This document shows, one piece after another, positions 50,631 to 60,074 of a DNA stretch of 64,000 nt; the first letter of the stretch is position 1; the number at the start of each line of letters is the position of its first letter. The notes beneath the pieces are model-generated. The model was not told the origin of the DNA, did not search any database, and saw only the letters and a program-made list of their open reading frames with translations. The position numbers and the translations under genes are program-made. The stretch comes from DASRBN01 sp035294305. Lineage in GTDB: Bacteria; Chloroflexota; Ktedonobacteria; Ktedonobacterales; Ktedonobacteraceae. Location: NCBI GenBank assembly GCA_035294305.1, contig DATGLD010000008.1, positions 186,001 to 250,000 of the forward strand, read 5' to 3'.

Positions 50631-52583
50631 TCATCCCACTAAACCAATCAAACACCACGCATCCAACGGTTCGGTCTTATTCTTCACCGCGAGCGGCGGC
50701 AATTTAGTAACCTGCACATGTTGTCTGACCCTGACAAAAGTAGAATGATTCAGCAGGATATTATTATCGGCGGCATTGTGTTGCAGGCGTGAAGCGACAT
50801 TGACGGCATCTCCGATTGCGGTATAGGTCTGCATGTGCTCGCGCGAGCCGATATTGCCCACCATCGCTTCTCCCGTATTGACCCCGAAGCCGAACGAAAT
50901 CGGTGTAGAGAGCGGTTGAGATCGCTGATACTCAAGTACAGCAAGCCGCATCTTCCAGGCGGCGCGCACGGCGCGTAGTACATGGTCATCCTGAGTCAGG
51001 GGCGCATTGAAGATCGCCATCAGTTCATCGCCCCAGAATCCGGTCAGCGTGCCGCCCTCGTCCCAAATCTCCTTGACCATGATATCAAGATAATTATTGA
51101 GCAGGTTGACCATCTCGCCGGATGCCATGCTCTCGCTCATGCGTGTAAAACCGCGAATATCGGCGGAGATGACGGTTATTTCCTTGATTTCTCCGCCCAG
51201 GTTCAATGCGCTTGGATCTTCAATCAAACGCTGTACGACATTAGGATGCACGAAGCGACCGAAGATGCGCCGCACTTCCTTAACTCTAGCCTCGGAGCGC
51301 TTCAGCTCGGTGCGATCATCGATGACCAGCGCCATACCAATATGGTTCCCATCCGAATCGCGCAGGGAAGAGACGTAGATGCTCAGATTGACCAGGCCAC
51401 GACCCGTAATTTCGCAATCGACGTTATTGGGTACAATCGTGCCATGATCGTGCTGGACCATGGCATTTTGCAGGTATTCAATAATGCGCGCCTGCGGCAG
51501 GACCTGAAACACCTCCCGGTAGTGTTTTCCCACCGCCGAGAGGGGATCGATTTGCAGAATCCAGCCCGCCGCGTCATTAAATTTCGTAATCATACCGTTT
51601 GAATCGGTGGTGATGACGCCATTTGCGATAGATGCAAAGATGTTGTCCATGTAGCTCTTGTCTTCCTCAACCCTGCGCAGAGCCTGGTTGAGGTCGGCGA
51701 AGAGACGCGCATTGTCGATAGCAATGGCAGCTTGATGGCAGAAGGCAAGCATCACATCGCGTTGATTGTTGCTGAACAGGTTGGTTTTCATGCGGCTATC
51801 GACATAAACCGCGCCAATGCAGTTGCCCCGCACCATCAGTGGCACGCACATAATTGAACGGATGCCATAGGTCATGATGCTCTTTTGCTCTTTCAAGGCA
51901 TCATCAAGCATGGCATCCGAGGTAATGACAGGCACCTGTGTCCTCACCACGCGCTCGACTGTGCTGCGGCTGATCTGGTACTGGAACGCGCTCTGATCAA
52001 TAGTATGTTTCTCTTTATCCCGTGCAATCGTAAATTCAAGCTGGTTGGTGGCCGGATTAATCAGTACAAGGAAGCCACGTTCGGCCTTGACAACATCGAT
52101 GACCTCATCCATTACCAGCCGCAATACTTTATCAAATTCAAGTGTGGAATTGAGAACGCGCGCGATTTCATAGAGCGTCTCCAGTTCATTACGCTTGCGT
52201 TCAAGATTGCTGATATTGGTAGTAAGCATTTCGCGCTCTTGCTCAAAATTGCTTCTGACAGAAGGCGCCAGCGACACAGGTTGAACCGGGGGTGGCTGTG
52301 TGGCACGATTCAAGCGTTCCTGGAAGGTGAGCAGTACGCGCTGGGCGTTTTGATTGAGCCGTCCCAATTCAAGATCGGCAGTGCGGCTTATACGCAATGA
52401 TTCGTTCAGCAGGCGCACGCGTGGATCGCCACTTTCACCGGCGTAAGTACCCTCGACAGCTACTTCTAGCTTGCGTGTGTGTTCGTGCAGCATACGCGAA
52501 ATATGCAGGAGTTGCTCCCCTAGCGAGCGCAAGCTGCTATTGGTAGTCTCATCGGAATCGGGTATATTCGCCGGTACAGCCAC
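50631..52583 (-). CDS. Adenylate/guanylate cyclase with GAF and PAS sensor domains
   Basis: 650 residues: an N-terminal coiled-coil part (about 15-155), a GAF domain (about 160-305, LYEIARVLNSTLEFDKVLRL to FCHQAAIAIDNARLFADL), a PAS domain (about 315-430, MDNIFASIANGVITTDSNG), and a class III cyclase domain (about 455-640) with metal Asp in VISADIRGFT and GFWGDELMAIF and the catalytic Asn/Arg in GDAVNVASRL. The usual purine-selecting Lys before the second metal Asp (KF.GD) is Gly here. It would make cAMP (or cGMP) in response to a small ligand or redox signal. Cytoplasmic, with no membrane segments. Convergent with the GNAT gene. Confidence 0.9.
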   Translation of the reverse strand: MAVPANIPDSDETTNSSLRSLGEQLLHISRMLHEHTRKLEVAVEGTYAGESGDPRVRLLNESLRISRTADLELGRLNQNAQRVLLTFQERLNRATQPPPVQPVSLAPSVRSNFEQEREMLTTNISNLERKRNELETLYEIARVLNSTLEFDKVLRLVMDEVIDVVKAERGFLVLINPATNQLEFTIARDKEKHTIDQSAFQYQISRSTVERVVRTQVPVITSDAMLDDALKEQKSIMTYGIRSIMCVPLMVRGNCIGAVYVDSRMKTNLFSNNQRDVMLAFCHQAAIAIDNARLFADLNQALRRVEEDKSYMDNIFASIANGVITTDSNGMITKFNDAAGWILQIDPLSAVGKHYREVFQVLPQARIIEYLQNAMVQHDHGTIVPNNVDCEITGRGLVNLSIYVSSLRDSDGNHIGMALVIDDRTELKRSEARVKEVRRIFGRFVHPNVVQRLIEDPSALNLGGEIKEITVISADIRGFTRMSESMASGEMVNLLNNYLDIMVKEIWDEGGTLTGFWGDELMAIFNAPLTQDDHVLRAVRAAWKMRLAVLEYQRSQPLSTPISFGFGVNTGEAMVGNIGSREHMQTYTAIGDAVNVASRLQHNAADNNILLNHSTFVRVRQHVQVTKLPPLAVKNKTEPLDAWCLIGLVG

Positions 52584-52726
52584 AGCATTCCTCCATGCTT
52601 AAATAATAGTGGTCAGCGGGTGCAAAATCTTTTCAACGATGTTTCTTCAAACGATCAGGATGTCAGGGGTATGCCCCTCATTCAGATAGACGCGCGCACC
52701 CAACCATTATAGCATATGAGGATGTT

Positions 52727-53626
52727 TTACACACCGTACTGGTCCAGGTATCTTGTAAACGACATCGGCGCGAAGCCAAATTCGCGCTCAACCGCATGCA
52801 GGTCGGTCGTATTATCAAAAGAAAAAAGTGTCATCGCAGCCTTTGTCAGTGGAGGTTTGGGCAGCACCAGTTCCATCACTGCCGCGCCGAGTCCCACCAG
52901 CGACGTGGGCGCCGGCGTCTTGATGCGCGTCTTATGCATCGCGTGCATCAGCGCATCTATAATCTGCGTGAAAGAGTAATAGGCCGGCCCGCCGATGGTA
53001 TAAGTTTTGCCGTTGGTTCGCATGGGATCCTCTAAGACCTTGATAATAACGGTCACGACATCCTCCACATAGATAGGCTGGAACATGACCTTGCCGCCGC
53101 CGATGAGGGGCACAACCGGCGATGTGCGAATCAAATCGGCCAGGCCTTTAATGAAAGGCGCATCCTTGCCGAACAACACCGAGGGCTGGATAATCGTCCA
53201 GTCCAGGCCGCTTTCCTTGAGCATCTTTTCCGCCAGGTAACGGCCCTGCATATAGCTCCCTGGCTTATCAGGCTTCGTACCCAGCCCGCTGATCTCAATC
53301 ATGCGCTTGACGCTCGCCGCCTTAGCCGCCCGAATCAGGTTAGCCGTGCCCTGCACATTCGTCGCCTCATACTGGTTACCAGAAGTTTGTTTGTGGTCGG
53401 CAGTAATGAACGCGGCATGTACGATGGTATCTATACCACGCACCGCTGCCTCCAACGAAGCCGGGTTTGTCGTATCCCCCTGCACGAATTCCACTTTATC
53501 GCCCGGTAATATGCGCGCCGCGCGCCTGGTATCGCGCACAAGGCAGCGCGGCCTTTCGCCCTTTTCGACAAGCCGCGCGGCAAGATGCCGCCCAATATAA
53601 CCTGTTGCGCCCGTAATAAGTATCAT
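52727..53626 (-). CDS. NAD(P)-binding SDR-type protein (NDUFA9/NmrA-like)
   Basis: 299 residues. MILITGATGYIGRHLAARLV is the dinucleotide-binding start with GxxGxxG. VEFVQGDTTNPASLEAAVRG and VHAAFITADH follow, and YMQGRYLAEKMLKESGLDW has a modified YxxxK-like region (atypical extended SDR). QPSVLFGKDAPFIKGLADLI and FQPIYVEDVV are typical of the complex I NDUFA9-like subgroup, which often binds NAD(P) without strong catalysis. The neighbours give no functional clue. Confidence 0.85.
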   Translation of the reverse strand: MILITGATGYIGRHLAARLVEKGERPRCLVRDTRRAARILPGDKVEFVQGDTTNPASLEAAVRGIDTIVHAAFITADHKQTSGNQYEATNVQGTANLIRAAKAASVKRMIEISGLGTKPDKPGSYMQGRYLAEKMLKESGLDWTIIQPSVLFGKDAPFIKGLADLIRTSPVVPLIGGGKVMFQPIYVEDVVTVIIKVLEDPMRTNGKTYTIGGPAYYSFTQIIDALMHAMHKTRIKTPAPTSLVGLGAAVMELVLPKPPLTKAAMTLFSFDNTTDLHAVEREFGFAPMSFTRYLDQYGV

Positions 53627-54033
53627 ACTATCCTCCTATGTTGCTCCTGATGAATTTTCACAAAATACTCTGGCAACAAGCAGATGAATCGGCCCCGCGC
53701 CCATTGCCGGACTATTTGGTTAAAACTCATGATGGCCTTTCGTTATTAGTGCCTGAAAACTCTTATAAAAGAGACGCCATGAAAGGTAAAAGCAAGTAAT
53801 CCTGCCCCTGCCACCGCATGATGACCGGGAATACTATTCTAAAATCTCTGCTACAAGTATAGCGCGTAGTTGGCTAAGATACGAGCGGGCGAAAACATGA
53901 ATTGAAAGGTGAGTCTGCTCATCCCAAATTAACCGATTCTCAACCGTAATCACACCACCTCGGCATTGCACTTTGTTACTATAAAGCATGCGCATCGATG
54001 TCAATCTGCCAGATTTTTGCGAAAAGTGTCTTT
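53627..54033. other. Intergenic region with a family C element
   Basis: Apart from the family C element at 53646-53735, the 400 bases between the divergent SDR and propeller genes hold no gene I can support. Confidence 0.5.
53646..53735. repeat. Family C MITE-like element, diverged copy
   Basis: Left end CCTGATGAATTTTCACAA (53646-53663) and right end TTGGTTAAAACTCATGATGG (53716-53735) are imperfect inverted repeats. About 90 bp, the shortest of the copies with both ends. Confidence 0.55.
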
Positions 54034-55398
54034 ATGATAAAACGAAAGTCACTACTATCAAGTGGCAGCCTTTTGCTACTTGCCATACTGCTGGAAACCG
54101 TTACGCTGCTCTCGCTTCCACCTGTCACGGCTCATGGGGACAGCAATGGAGATTGGCCCACTTTTATGTATACCGCAGCTCGTACCGGAGCCAATCTCTT
54201 TGAGACCACGATCACTGCTAAAACCGCCAGTAACCTGCACCTGGCCTGGACATTCAAAACGGGTGGCGCGATAGCCGCTTCACCCGTCACCGCCAATGGC
54301 GTCCTCTATATCGGCTCCTGGGACGGCTACGAGTATGCCATCAATGCCTCTACCGGAGCCCAACTCTGGAAGCAATTTCTCGGCATTCAGCCGAAAACGA
54401 AGCAATGTATTGCCAAAGGTATTACCTCCACAGCAACTATCGGCAACGGCGTCCTCTACGTCGGCGGCGGCGATGGGAATCTATATGCATTGAATACTGC
54501 TGATGGATCAATTATCTGGAAAACGCTGATCAGTCCCCCACCGTACTATAACTGGTCATCCCCACTCATCTACAACAATGAACTCTATATCGGACTGTCA
54601 TCCAACTGTGATTCGCCCGAAGTCCAGGGCAAAGTGCTCGCCCTGAATACCGCTGACGGTTCAATCGCGGCCAGTATTTCCCTGGTTCCGGACGGTCACA
54701 AGGGCGCACCTGTGTGGAGTTCTCCTGCCGTCGACGCCACTACCAACACCATCTATATCACGACGGGCAACAACCAGGGCAAGCACCTCCAAAAGCAGCC
54801 CAACGCGGAAGCCTTTGTAGCCCTGGACGCCTCTACACTTGCCATTAAGGATCGCTGGCAAATCCCACAATCCCAGCAAAGCACCGATGGTGATTTCGGT
54901 GCCACACCAACCCTCTTTGATTACAAAGGCGGACACTACATCGGCGCCCTCAACAAAAATGGCATCTATTATATGCTTGACCGCACAGACCTCGCCGCCG
55001 GTCCGTTATGGCAACAGGTACTGTCGAGCAGTTCCGGCAAGGTCAATGGAGATAACATCTCATCCTCCTGCTACAACAACGGCGTCGTCTATACCGGTTC
55101 TGCCGGAGGCGTCAACAATGGTCAGCCGTATGGAGGTACGGTCGGCGCATTTACTGCCGATACCGGCGCGCCTCTCTGGTTCTTCCAGACTCCCGGCAAG
55201 ATGCTCTCGCCCGTCACCTGCACCAGTGATCTTGTCGTTGATAATCAGGCACAGACCGTAGAGGTACGTTCGGCCGCTAATGGTAGTGTTCTGTTCTCAT
55301 ACGCGACGAAGAAAGAGATCTTCGCTACCTCGATCATCTCGAATGGCTATCTCTATGCCGCTTCGTCTGATAAAGCGGTCTATGCCTTTACGGTGTAG
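54034..55398 (+). CDS. Secreted PQQ-type beta-propeller protein
   Basis: About 454 residues. A signal peptide follows MIKRKSLLSSG (hydrophobic SLLLLAILLETVTLLSL), so the ATG at 54034 is preferred to one at 53998. The rest is a series of blades of the PQQ-enzyme-like repeat, for example GVLYIGSWDGYEYAINASTG and GVLYVGGGDGNLYALNTADG. It resembles alcohol-dehydrogenase-type quinoprotein propellers, but I see no clear vicinal Cys pair or metal triad, so it may be a binding protein and not an enzyme. A second propeller protein lies at 60 kb. Confidence 0.85.
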   Translation: MIKRKSLLSSGSLLLLAILLETVTLLSLPPVTAHGDSNGDWPTFMYTAARTGANLFETTITAKTASNLHLAWTFKTGGAIAASPVTANGVLYIGSWDGYEYAINASTGAQLWKQFLGIQPKTKQCIAKGITSTATIGNGVLYVGGGDGNLYALNTADGSIIWKTLISPPPYYNWSSPLIYNNELYIGLSSNCDSPEVQGKVLALNTADGSIAASISLVPDGHKGAPVWSSPAVDATTNTIYITTGNNQGKHLQKQPNAEAFVALDASTLAIKDRWQIPQSQQSTDGDFGATPTLFDYKGGHYIGALNKNGIYYMLDRTDLAAGPLWQQVLSSSSGKVNGDNISSSCYNNGVVYTGSAGGVNNGQPYGGTVGAFTADTGAPLWFFQTPGKMLSPVTCTSDLVVDNQAQTVEVRSAANGSVLFSYATKKEIFATSIISNGYLYAASSDKAVYAFTV

Positions 55399-55486
55399 CA
55401 TGCCTGGCACGACACAAGTGATACGAAGACCTGGTAATTCCCCATAACTAGACAAGTCGAGAATGGTGGAGTAAAACACCTGGGGG

Positions 55487-55566
55487 ATTCTGAGCGCAGC
55501 GAAGAATGACATACCCCAGAGGTAAGCATACTCCCGGGGCCTGTCATTCTGAGCGCAGCGAAGAAT
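55487..55566. repeat. Family D repeat pair
   Basis: Two copies of the CTGAGCGCAGCGAAG core flanked by ATT and AAT (55487-55507 and 55546-55566). The outer contexts (GGG...GACA versus TGTC...CCC) show they are in opposite orientation. Confidence 0.8.
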
Positions 55567-55635
55567 CCCTCTCGACTTACAGGTAATCACCAGATTGGAA
55601 GACGGAGTGCCTGGTCTTCAATTTCTCCCCAAAAG

Positions 55636-55673
55636 CCTGCTTTTTGGAAAAAACGTTTCCTCCAAAAAGCAGG
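55636..55673. terminator. Inverted repeat, probable bidirectional terminator
   Basis: CCTGCTTTTTGGA (55636-55648) and TCCAAAAAGCAGG (55661-55673) form a perfect 13-bp stem. It lies between two convergent genes, where a shared terminator is expected. Confidence 0.5.
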
Positions 55674-55803
55674 TACCTGTGAAATATGCTATAAATAGTG
55701 AGATATGACGGCATATACGGGTTGTTACCATCCCTTGTGCTGAGAAGCGGCTTATAAAGGTAAAAAGTACTACAAGGTTCCTGAAGCATTCGGTTGCCAA
55801 TCC

Positions 55804-58305
55804 TCACCTCAGCGCCTCCTCCGGCAGCACAATCCGCACCGTAACCCCCTCATCAGGCGCGCTCTTAATCATCAACTTGCCGCCCGCTATTGCGAGCAAA
55901 GCGCTATGTGTCAGCAAACCACCACCTGTCCCAGTAGTCGAACTGCTGGCGGAAGCTATACCAACTCCATCATCGGCCACGATTATTTCTAGAGAGGAAT
56001 CCTCGGAGTTCCAGGAGGCCTTGAGCAGGAGACGCAGGCGGCGATGCACATCAGCCCCCCGTGCGTGGCGGGCAGCGTTGCGCAGCACCTCTTGCACAGC
56101 GGCAAAGATCAACTCGGCGATAGCGGGCGGCGTCACCTCATCGATGTAGGCCGCGGTTTCGTCGGATACTTGCCACTCAACCTCATCAAAAGCGTTCTGA
56201 AAATCCTGTTCGAGCATGGCATGAATCGCTTGCATCAAGCCGTCGCGTTCCAGGTGATGCGGCGCGCTGGGAGCGCTGGCGCGCATCATCGCTGCCAGGC
56301 GGCGGTGCGCATCGCTAATCATTTCTATCGCCTCGTTCAGCGCCGCAGCCTCGCTTACCTGTGTCGCCGCGTAGCCATTATGCCCGTTTACCACGCTACT
56401 TTGTCTGTTCAGCATGCTTTCTTGCGTTTTTTGTTCCTGGGCAGGAAGCGCGCGCAGCGTTTCCAGGCGCAGCAGGGCCAGGTGCATCTGTGGCAGAATT
56501 TCATCGTGCAGCAAACGGCGCTGCTGCGCGTCCAGTAATTTCACATCAACGATGCGGCGGCGCAATAAACCTGTGACGGCCTGCATCGCTTCATGGTCGC
56601 CAAGGGCATCGAGTATGCGTTGTCCACAGGTCTGAGCGATGCTCATGTCCTCGTCGGTGAAAGCAGCGCCATCTTCTCGCGGGCCAAGATAGAGCGTGGC
56701 GACGAGGCCGCGTTCGTCGTAAATCGGCAAGACCCAGCAGATCATGGGCCGGTCACGCAGCATAAACTGTATGCGTTTGGGCGTCCGACCGGCGGGCCGG
56801 TGAATCGGCGCTGGGCGTGATGAATCGGCCTCCGTCCCCTCTATCCTGGTTACATTTTTAAAATCCATGATCGCGTTCGTCGGCCAGCGATAGCTGAAAC
56901 TTCGCCTCACCGTGCCGGCCATTACATTGAGGTAAGCGCATTCCACCGCCAGCACATCGTGACAGAGGTGGTAGAAGATATTCTTCAAATCCTGTTCCGT
57001 CTTCTGCAGGTCTGTATTCAGCCAGTGACGCAGGCCTGAACTGCGCACAAATGGGCGCAGCAGAGCGATAAAACGATCATGGGCGGTATAGCTACTCCAC
57101 GTGAAGAGGGCATAGGCTACAGTCGCGAGCAGCGTGATCAGCAGCAACCCACCAAGGTCGCTATTGGTGAAGTTGACGAGCAGCGCGATAAAAATTGCGA
57201 CGGTCGTGAGAACAATGACGATGCCCCGCCATTGCTGGAGAAAGCCGCGCCGGGCCAGCGGGCGTTCAATCAGGATGCCATGACGCACAACCGAGTAGCC
57301 CAGCAGCAGGATAATAACCGCGACCGCCCCGGTAGCCAGCAGATCGAGTACGATCAGGTTATAAGGCAAGATGCTTTCGGGCGATGTAATGCTCGCTAAC
57401 GCATTAAAAGCTTGTGAAGCTGAGTGGATAAGGACGTGCAGGTGTTCGTAACTGAGCCAGTTATCCAACGATTGAATGACGAGTATCACGAGTGTTGTCG
57501 TCAAGCCGGCCATCAGCAAAGCGGCAGCCAGTAGTCCCGGGCGCGCCAGGTGCCAGGAGAGAGCAGGCTCTTCCAGCATTTCAACATTGGTGGGATCATT
57601 CCAGAATGCGTCTACCAGGGCCCGCCCTAATTTCGGGGCAGTGCTTACCGCTACCTCACTTTTCCTGTGAAACGCATTGCTCAGGTGTTGCCCTCCAACG
57701 TACCATAGCACACGCAGCAAGCGACCAATGCGGCGGAAGGTAAACCATGGACCGACGGCACAGAAGGTAACGTAGACGAGAAAGAGAATCGGAATCACTA
57801 CAACGGGCAAGATCGGGGTACCGGGGGGCACAACGAATTGAGCGCCCAGACTGAATATGCCGATTGTGCCACTAAAAGTGAACGTCGATGCATTCAGTAC
57901 GAGCAGCAAAAAGACGATACAGCCAAGAACGCCTGCCGCTATAAGCATCGCTGGGCGGCGCCTGCGCCAACTTTCGTTAATGAGCGCGGCATAGTACAGG
58001 CCAATGGCGAACCAGAGATAAGGAACGCCAATGGCAGGCAGCCAGATGAGGTGCCATAAAAATTCCTGCGAGATCAGTTCTGGCCTCTCCGTGGGCGTGC
58101 TGGTGATCAATAGCGCCTGGACGAAGAAAAACAGGGCCGACAGCCCAAGACCAACGACGCCCATGCGCGTGATAATCGCCTTGCGGTCACCATTGAGCCA
58201 GACGGTCAACGCCAACCAGAGGAAGGTTGCCATGTTGAAGATCGAGAGCGCCAGCGCGATGGACTGGAGCAGGTGGATGGGTTCGAGAAAGGTCGAGAGC
58301 GCCAT
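55804..58305 (-). CDS. Membrane sensor histidine kinase (NarL-system type)
   Basis: 833 residues: about nine to ten membrane segments in the N-terminal 390 residues, a GAF-like cytoplasmic domain (about 430-570), a dimerisation helix with RRLLHDEILPQMHLALLRLE (phospho-acceptor His), and an HATPase domain with AVQEVLRNAARHARG (N box), ADDGVGIA (G1) and GTGGGLLTHSALLAIAGG (G2). The last two boxes are typical of HisKA_3 kinases. The response-regulator gene lies five bases upstream, and the two form one operon. Signal unknown; the large membrane region suggests membrane or lipid sensing. Confidence 0.88.
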   Translation of the reverse strand: MALSTFLEPIHLLQSIALALSIFNMATFLWLALTVWLNGDRKAIITRMGVVGLGLSALFFFVQALLITSTPTERPELISQEFLWHLIWLPAIGVPYLWFAIGLYYAALINESWRRRRPAMLIAAGVLGCIVFLLLVLNASTFTFSGTIGIFSLGAQFVVPPGTPILPVVVIPILFLVYVTFCAVGPWFTFRRIGRLLRVLWYVGGQHLSNAFHRKSEVAVSTAPKLGRALVDAFWNDPTNVEMLEEPALSWHLARPGLLAAALLMAGLTTTLVILVIQSLDNWLSYEHLHVLIHSASQAFNALASITSPESILPYNLIVLDLLATGAVAVIILLLGYSVVRHGILIERPLARRGFLQQWRGIVIVLTTVAIFIALLVNFTNSDLGGLLLITLLATVAYALFTWSSYTAHDRFIALLRPFVRSSGLRHWLNTDLQKTEQDLKNIFYHLCHDVLAVECAYLNVMAGTVRRSFSYRWPTNAIMDFKNVTRIEGTEADSSRPAPIHRPAGRTPKRIQFMLRDRPMICWVLPIYDERGLVATLYLGPREDGAAFTDEDMSIAQTCGQRILDALGDHEAMQAVTGLLRRRIVDVKLLDAQQRRLLHDEILPQMHLALLRLETLRALPAQEQKTQESMLNRQSSVVNGHNGYAATQVSEAAALNEAIEMISDAHRRLAAMMRASAPSAPHHLERDGLMQAIHAMLEQDFQNAFDEVEWQVSDETAAYIDEVTPPAIAELIFAAVQEVLRNAARHARGADVHRRLRLLLKASWNSEDSSLEIIVADDGVGIASASSSTTGTGGGLLTHSALLAIAGGKLMIKSAPDEGVTVRIVLPEEALR

Positions 58306-58310
58306 AGAAC

Positions 58311-59078
58311 TTATTCCTCTTTATATAGTGGGACCCAATCACCGCGACGGTCCTGCACAAGTGCTTCGCCATTTTCATCCCATATAATCATACGATTGAG
58401 TGTATAGATCAGGGTAGCGCGTGCCCTGGCGACTTTATCATCGACGGCGCTATCGCTCAGGCCCCAGGCCGCGTAAATGCGCCCATTCGTGCGGCTCACG
58501 GCGCGTTTATCATGCAGGTTCAGGCGCGCCGCGATCTGCTCGTTGGTCATGCCCTGCGCCACCAGTTCGGCCACGCGCAGTTCATTCGGCTCCAGCAGCG
58601 CGCGAGGAGATTGCTCGTCCAGATCGCGCACCTCCTGCACGCGATCTTCGATTTCGGGATCAACCAGGCTGCGCCCATTGATGGCATCGTGCAGCAACGG
58701 AACCAGCATGCTCGGCAAGAGATAGTTGCTCTTGCGCACATAGGCGTAGTGGGTCAGAATGCCGGAGGCGCGAAATTCGCGGTAGTATTCGTCATCGTCC
58801 TGGATGGAATAGAAGACCACGGGCATGCGCGGGCGCTCGCGACGGATCGCTACCGCGGCGGCCACGCCGCTCATGGCCTTCTTCCCCAGTTGCGGGTCCT
58901 GCAACTGCACATCCATTAAGATCGCATCGATATCCAGTTCCAGCGCGCGTGCCAGCGCCTCCTGTCCCGTGGCCGCTTCACCCAACACCTGCACCGCGCC
59001 GGTCGCCTGTAATCCTTCCTTCAAAGCCTTCCGTAGTGGTCCATGGTCGTCAACAACCAACAATTTAATAACTGCCAT
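58311..59078 (-). CDS. Response regulator with C-terminal HTH
   Basis: 255 residues. Receiver domain with VVDDHGPLR at the start, phospho-acceptor Asp56 in AILMDVQLQ, and a Lys in AYVRKSNY. The C-terminal part (about 160-220) has LEPNELRVAELVAQGMTNEQ and IAARLNLHDKRAVSRTNGRI, a LuxR/NarL-like HTH in a slightly unusual form. A C-terminal extension of about 35 residues follows. Partner of the kinase gene five bases downstream. Confidence 0.88.
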   Translation of the reverse strand: MAVIKLLVVDDHGPLRKALKEGLQATGAVQVLGEAATGQEALARALELDIDAILMDVQLQDPQLGKKAMSGVAAAVAIRRERPRMPVVFYSIQDDDEYYREFRASGILTHYAYVRKSNYLLPSMLVPLLHDAINGRSLVDPEIEDRVQEVRDLDEQSPRALLEPNELRVAELVAQGMTNEQIAARLNLHDKRAVSRTNGRIYAAWGLSDSAVDDKVARARATLIYTLNRMIIWDENGEALVQDRRGDWVPLYKEE

Positions 59079-59294
59079 ACGCTTCCTACACCCGTTCAGG
59101 ATATTTTTAGAGAAATCCTCATGGTCTCTCTATTGGATATATCACAGGTCATGTAAAGTATAGCAGCTTCGTGAAGAGGTAGACAGGTTTCGGGTGCAGT
59201 ATTGTGTAGGAGCGTGATCACCAGGCTGCGCTTCTACAAGATATGCCTGAAATACAGAAAAGGGCGACCGTTCGCCTTTCATACATCTGAGATC

Positions 59295-59417
59295 TCAGGC
59301 TCTTAACAGCAGGCTCCCTACACCTGCCAGGATCGCACATATGCCCGCGAAGCGCTCGAAGGAACCTGTTTCCAGCCCGGTTTTACTGGCTGTCTCGCCA
59401 GCAGTTCGAGTGACCAT
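59295..59417 (-). CDS. 40-residue membrane microprotein
   Basis: Starts MVTRTAGETASK and ends with one hydrophobic helix, FAGICAILAGVGSLLLRA. The ATG at 59417 has an excellent GAGGAG site seven bases upstream, better than most genes here. It is too short for length-based gene calling. Single-helix proteins of this kind often regulate a membrane kinase or transporter; the nearby histidine kinase is upstream on the same strand, but the link is speculative. No family recognised. Confidence 0.5.
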   Translation of the reverse strand: MVTRTAGETASKTGLETGSFERFAGICAILAGVGSLLLRA

Positions 59418-59676
59418 AACAAATCTCCTCAATGTGTTCAATGAAATAAATACAATCCCTATACGTAGATGCCCGAAAGATGCAACGCATTGTTACCTCT
59501 CAAATGAGGTACGCTGAAGGGTTGATTTGAGATCATTGCAATGCGTGCCGCTAATCAAAAAGCAAATGACAAAAGGCTGCGCAAAAAGGCTAGAGGATGT
59601 AAGATCTTATTTTCTGATATCCGTTGTCTTACACTTTGTGTAACAAAGCGGCAAGATCGTGGCGATTACACAAGCC

Positions 59677-59811
59677 ATGAAGGTGCTTGTAGTGGCTCAA
59701 ACCCACACCCAGTTACAGGAGTATGATCGCCTGGTGATGCTGATGCAAGAGGAAGTCGAGCGCTATCGCACCATCTTCACATTCCATATCGCTTATGGCC
59801 AGCGCCAGTAG
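59677..59811 (+). CDS. Possible small protein or gene remnant
   Basis: 44 codons beginning MKVLVVAQTHTQLQEYDRLV and continuing with a helical, Glu/Arg-rich stretch. A GTG at 59659 would add six residues. Composition looks protein-like, but the ribosome site is poor and the frame ends abruptly at AYGQRQ, so it may be the remnant of a larger gene. Confidence 0.3.
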   Translation: MKVLVVAQTHTQLQEYDRLVMLMQEEVERYRTIFTFHIAYGQRQ

Positions 59812-59840
59812 AATTTTTTCCAACCCGGTGAGCGAATGAG

Positions 59841-59890
59841 GGAATGCTGTAGGGGCAGCATTCCCCGGTGCTGTTGTCGAAGTTCATTGG
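59841..59890. repeat. Repeat hairpin with a family C end
   Basis: GGAATGCTG/CAGCATTCC stem (59841-59864) containing TAGGGG, followed by TTGTCGAAGTTCATTGGG, which matches the right end of family C. Confidence 0.55.
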
Positions 59891-60074
59891 GTAATGTTTA
59901 AATGGATAACAGTTCAAAAATCAGACTCGAGGGCTGTTACGGCATGTCCTTCCGGCCTCCAAATCTTGCTATCTTCGCCCCGGAGGATAGACTCAATCGT
60001 TATAATTCTTGAGAACGAAAGAAAGAGTTTCAGATAGTGCCATATATGGCCGGCAAGGGGGAATTATAGTTCCT

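Larger units (their letters stand above)
55399..55803. other. Intergenic region with family D repeats and a strong inverted repeat
   Basis: Between convergent propeller and kinase genes. It contains the two family D copies and the 13-bp inverted repeat described separately. A minus-strand open frame of 76 codons (55577-55807) overlaps both repeats, has no coding signature and is not called. Confidence 0.5.
59079..60074. other. Region upstream of the second propeller gene
   Basis: About 1 kb between divergent genes. It contains the 40-residue gene at 59295-59417, a possible 44-codon frame at 59677-59811 and a hairpin with a family C end at 59841-59890. The remainder shows no signal I can support. 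Confidence 0.4.

Noticed and set aside
55577..55807. 76-codon minus-strand open frame
   Set aside because: Overlaps a family D repeat and a terminator-like inverted repeat and has unusual codon use; not supported.
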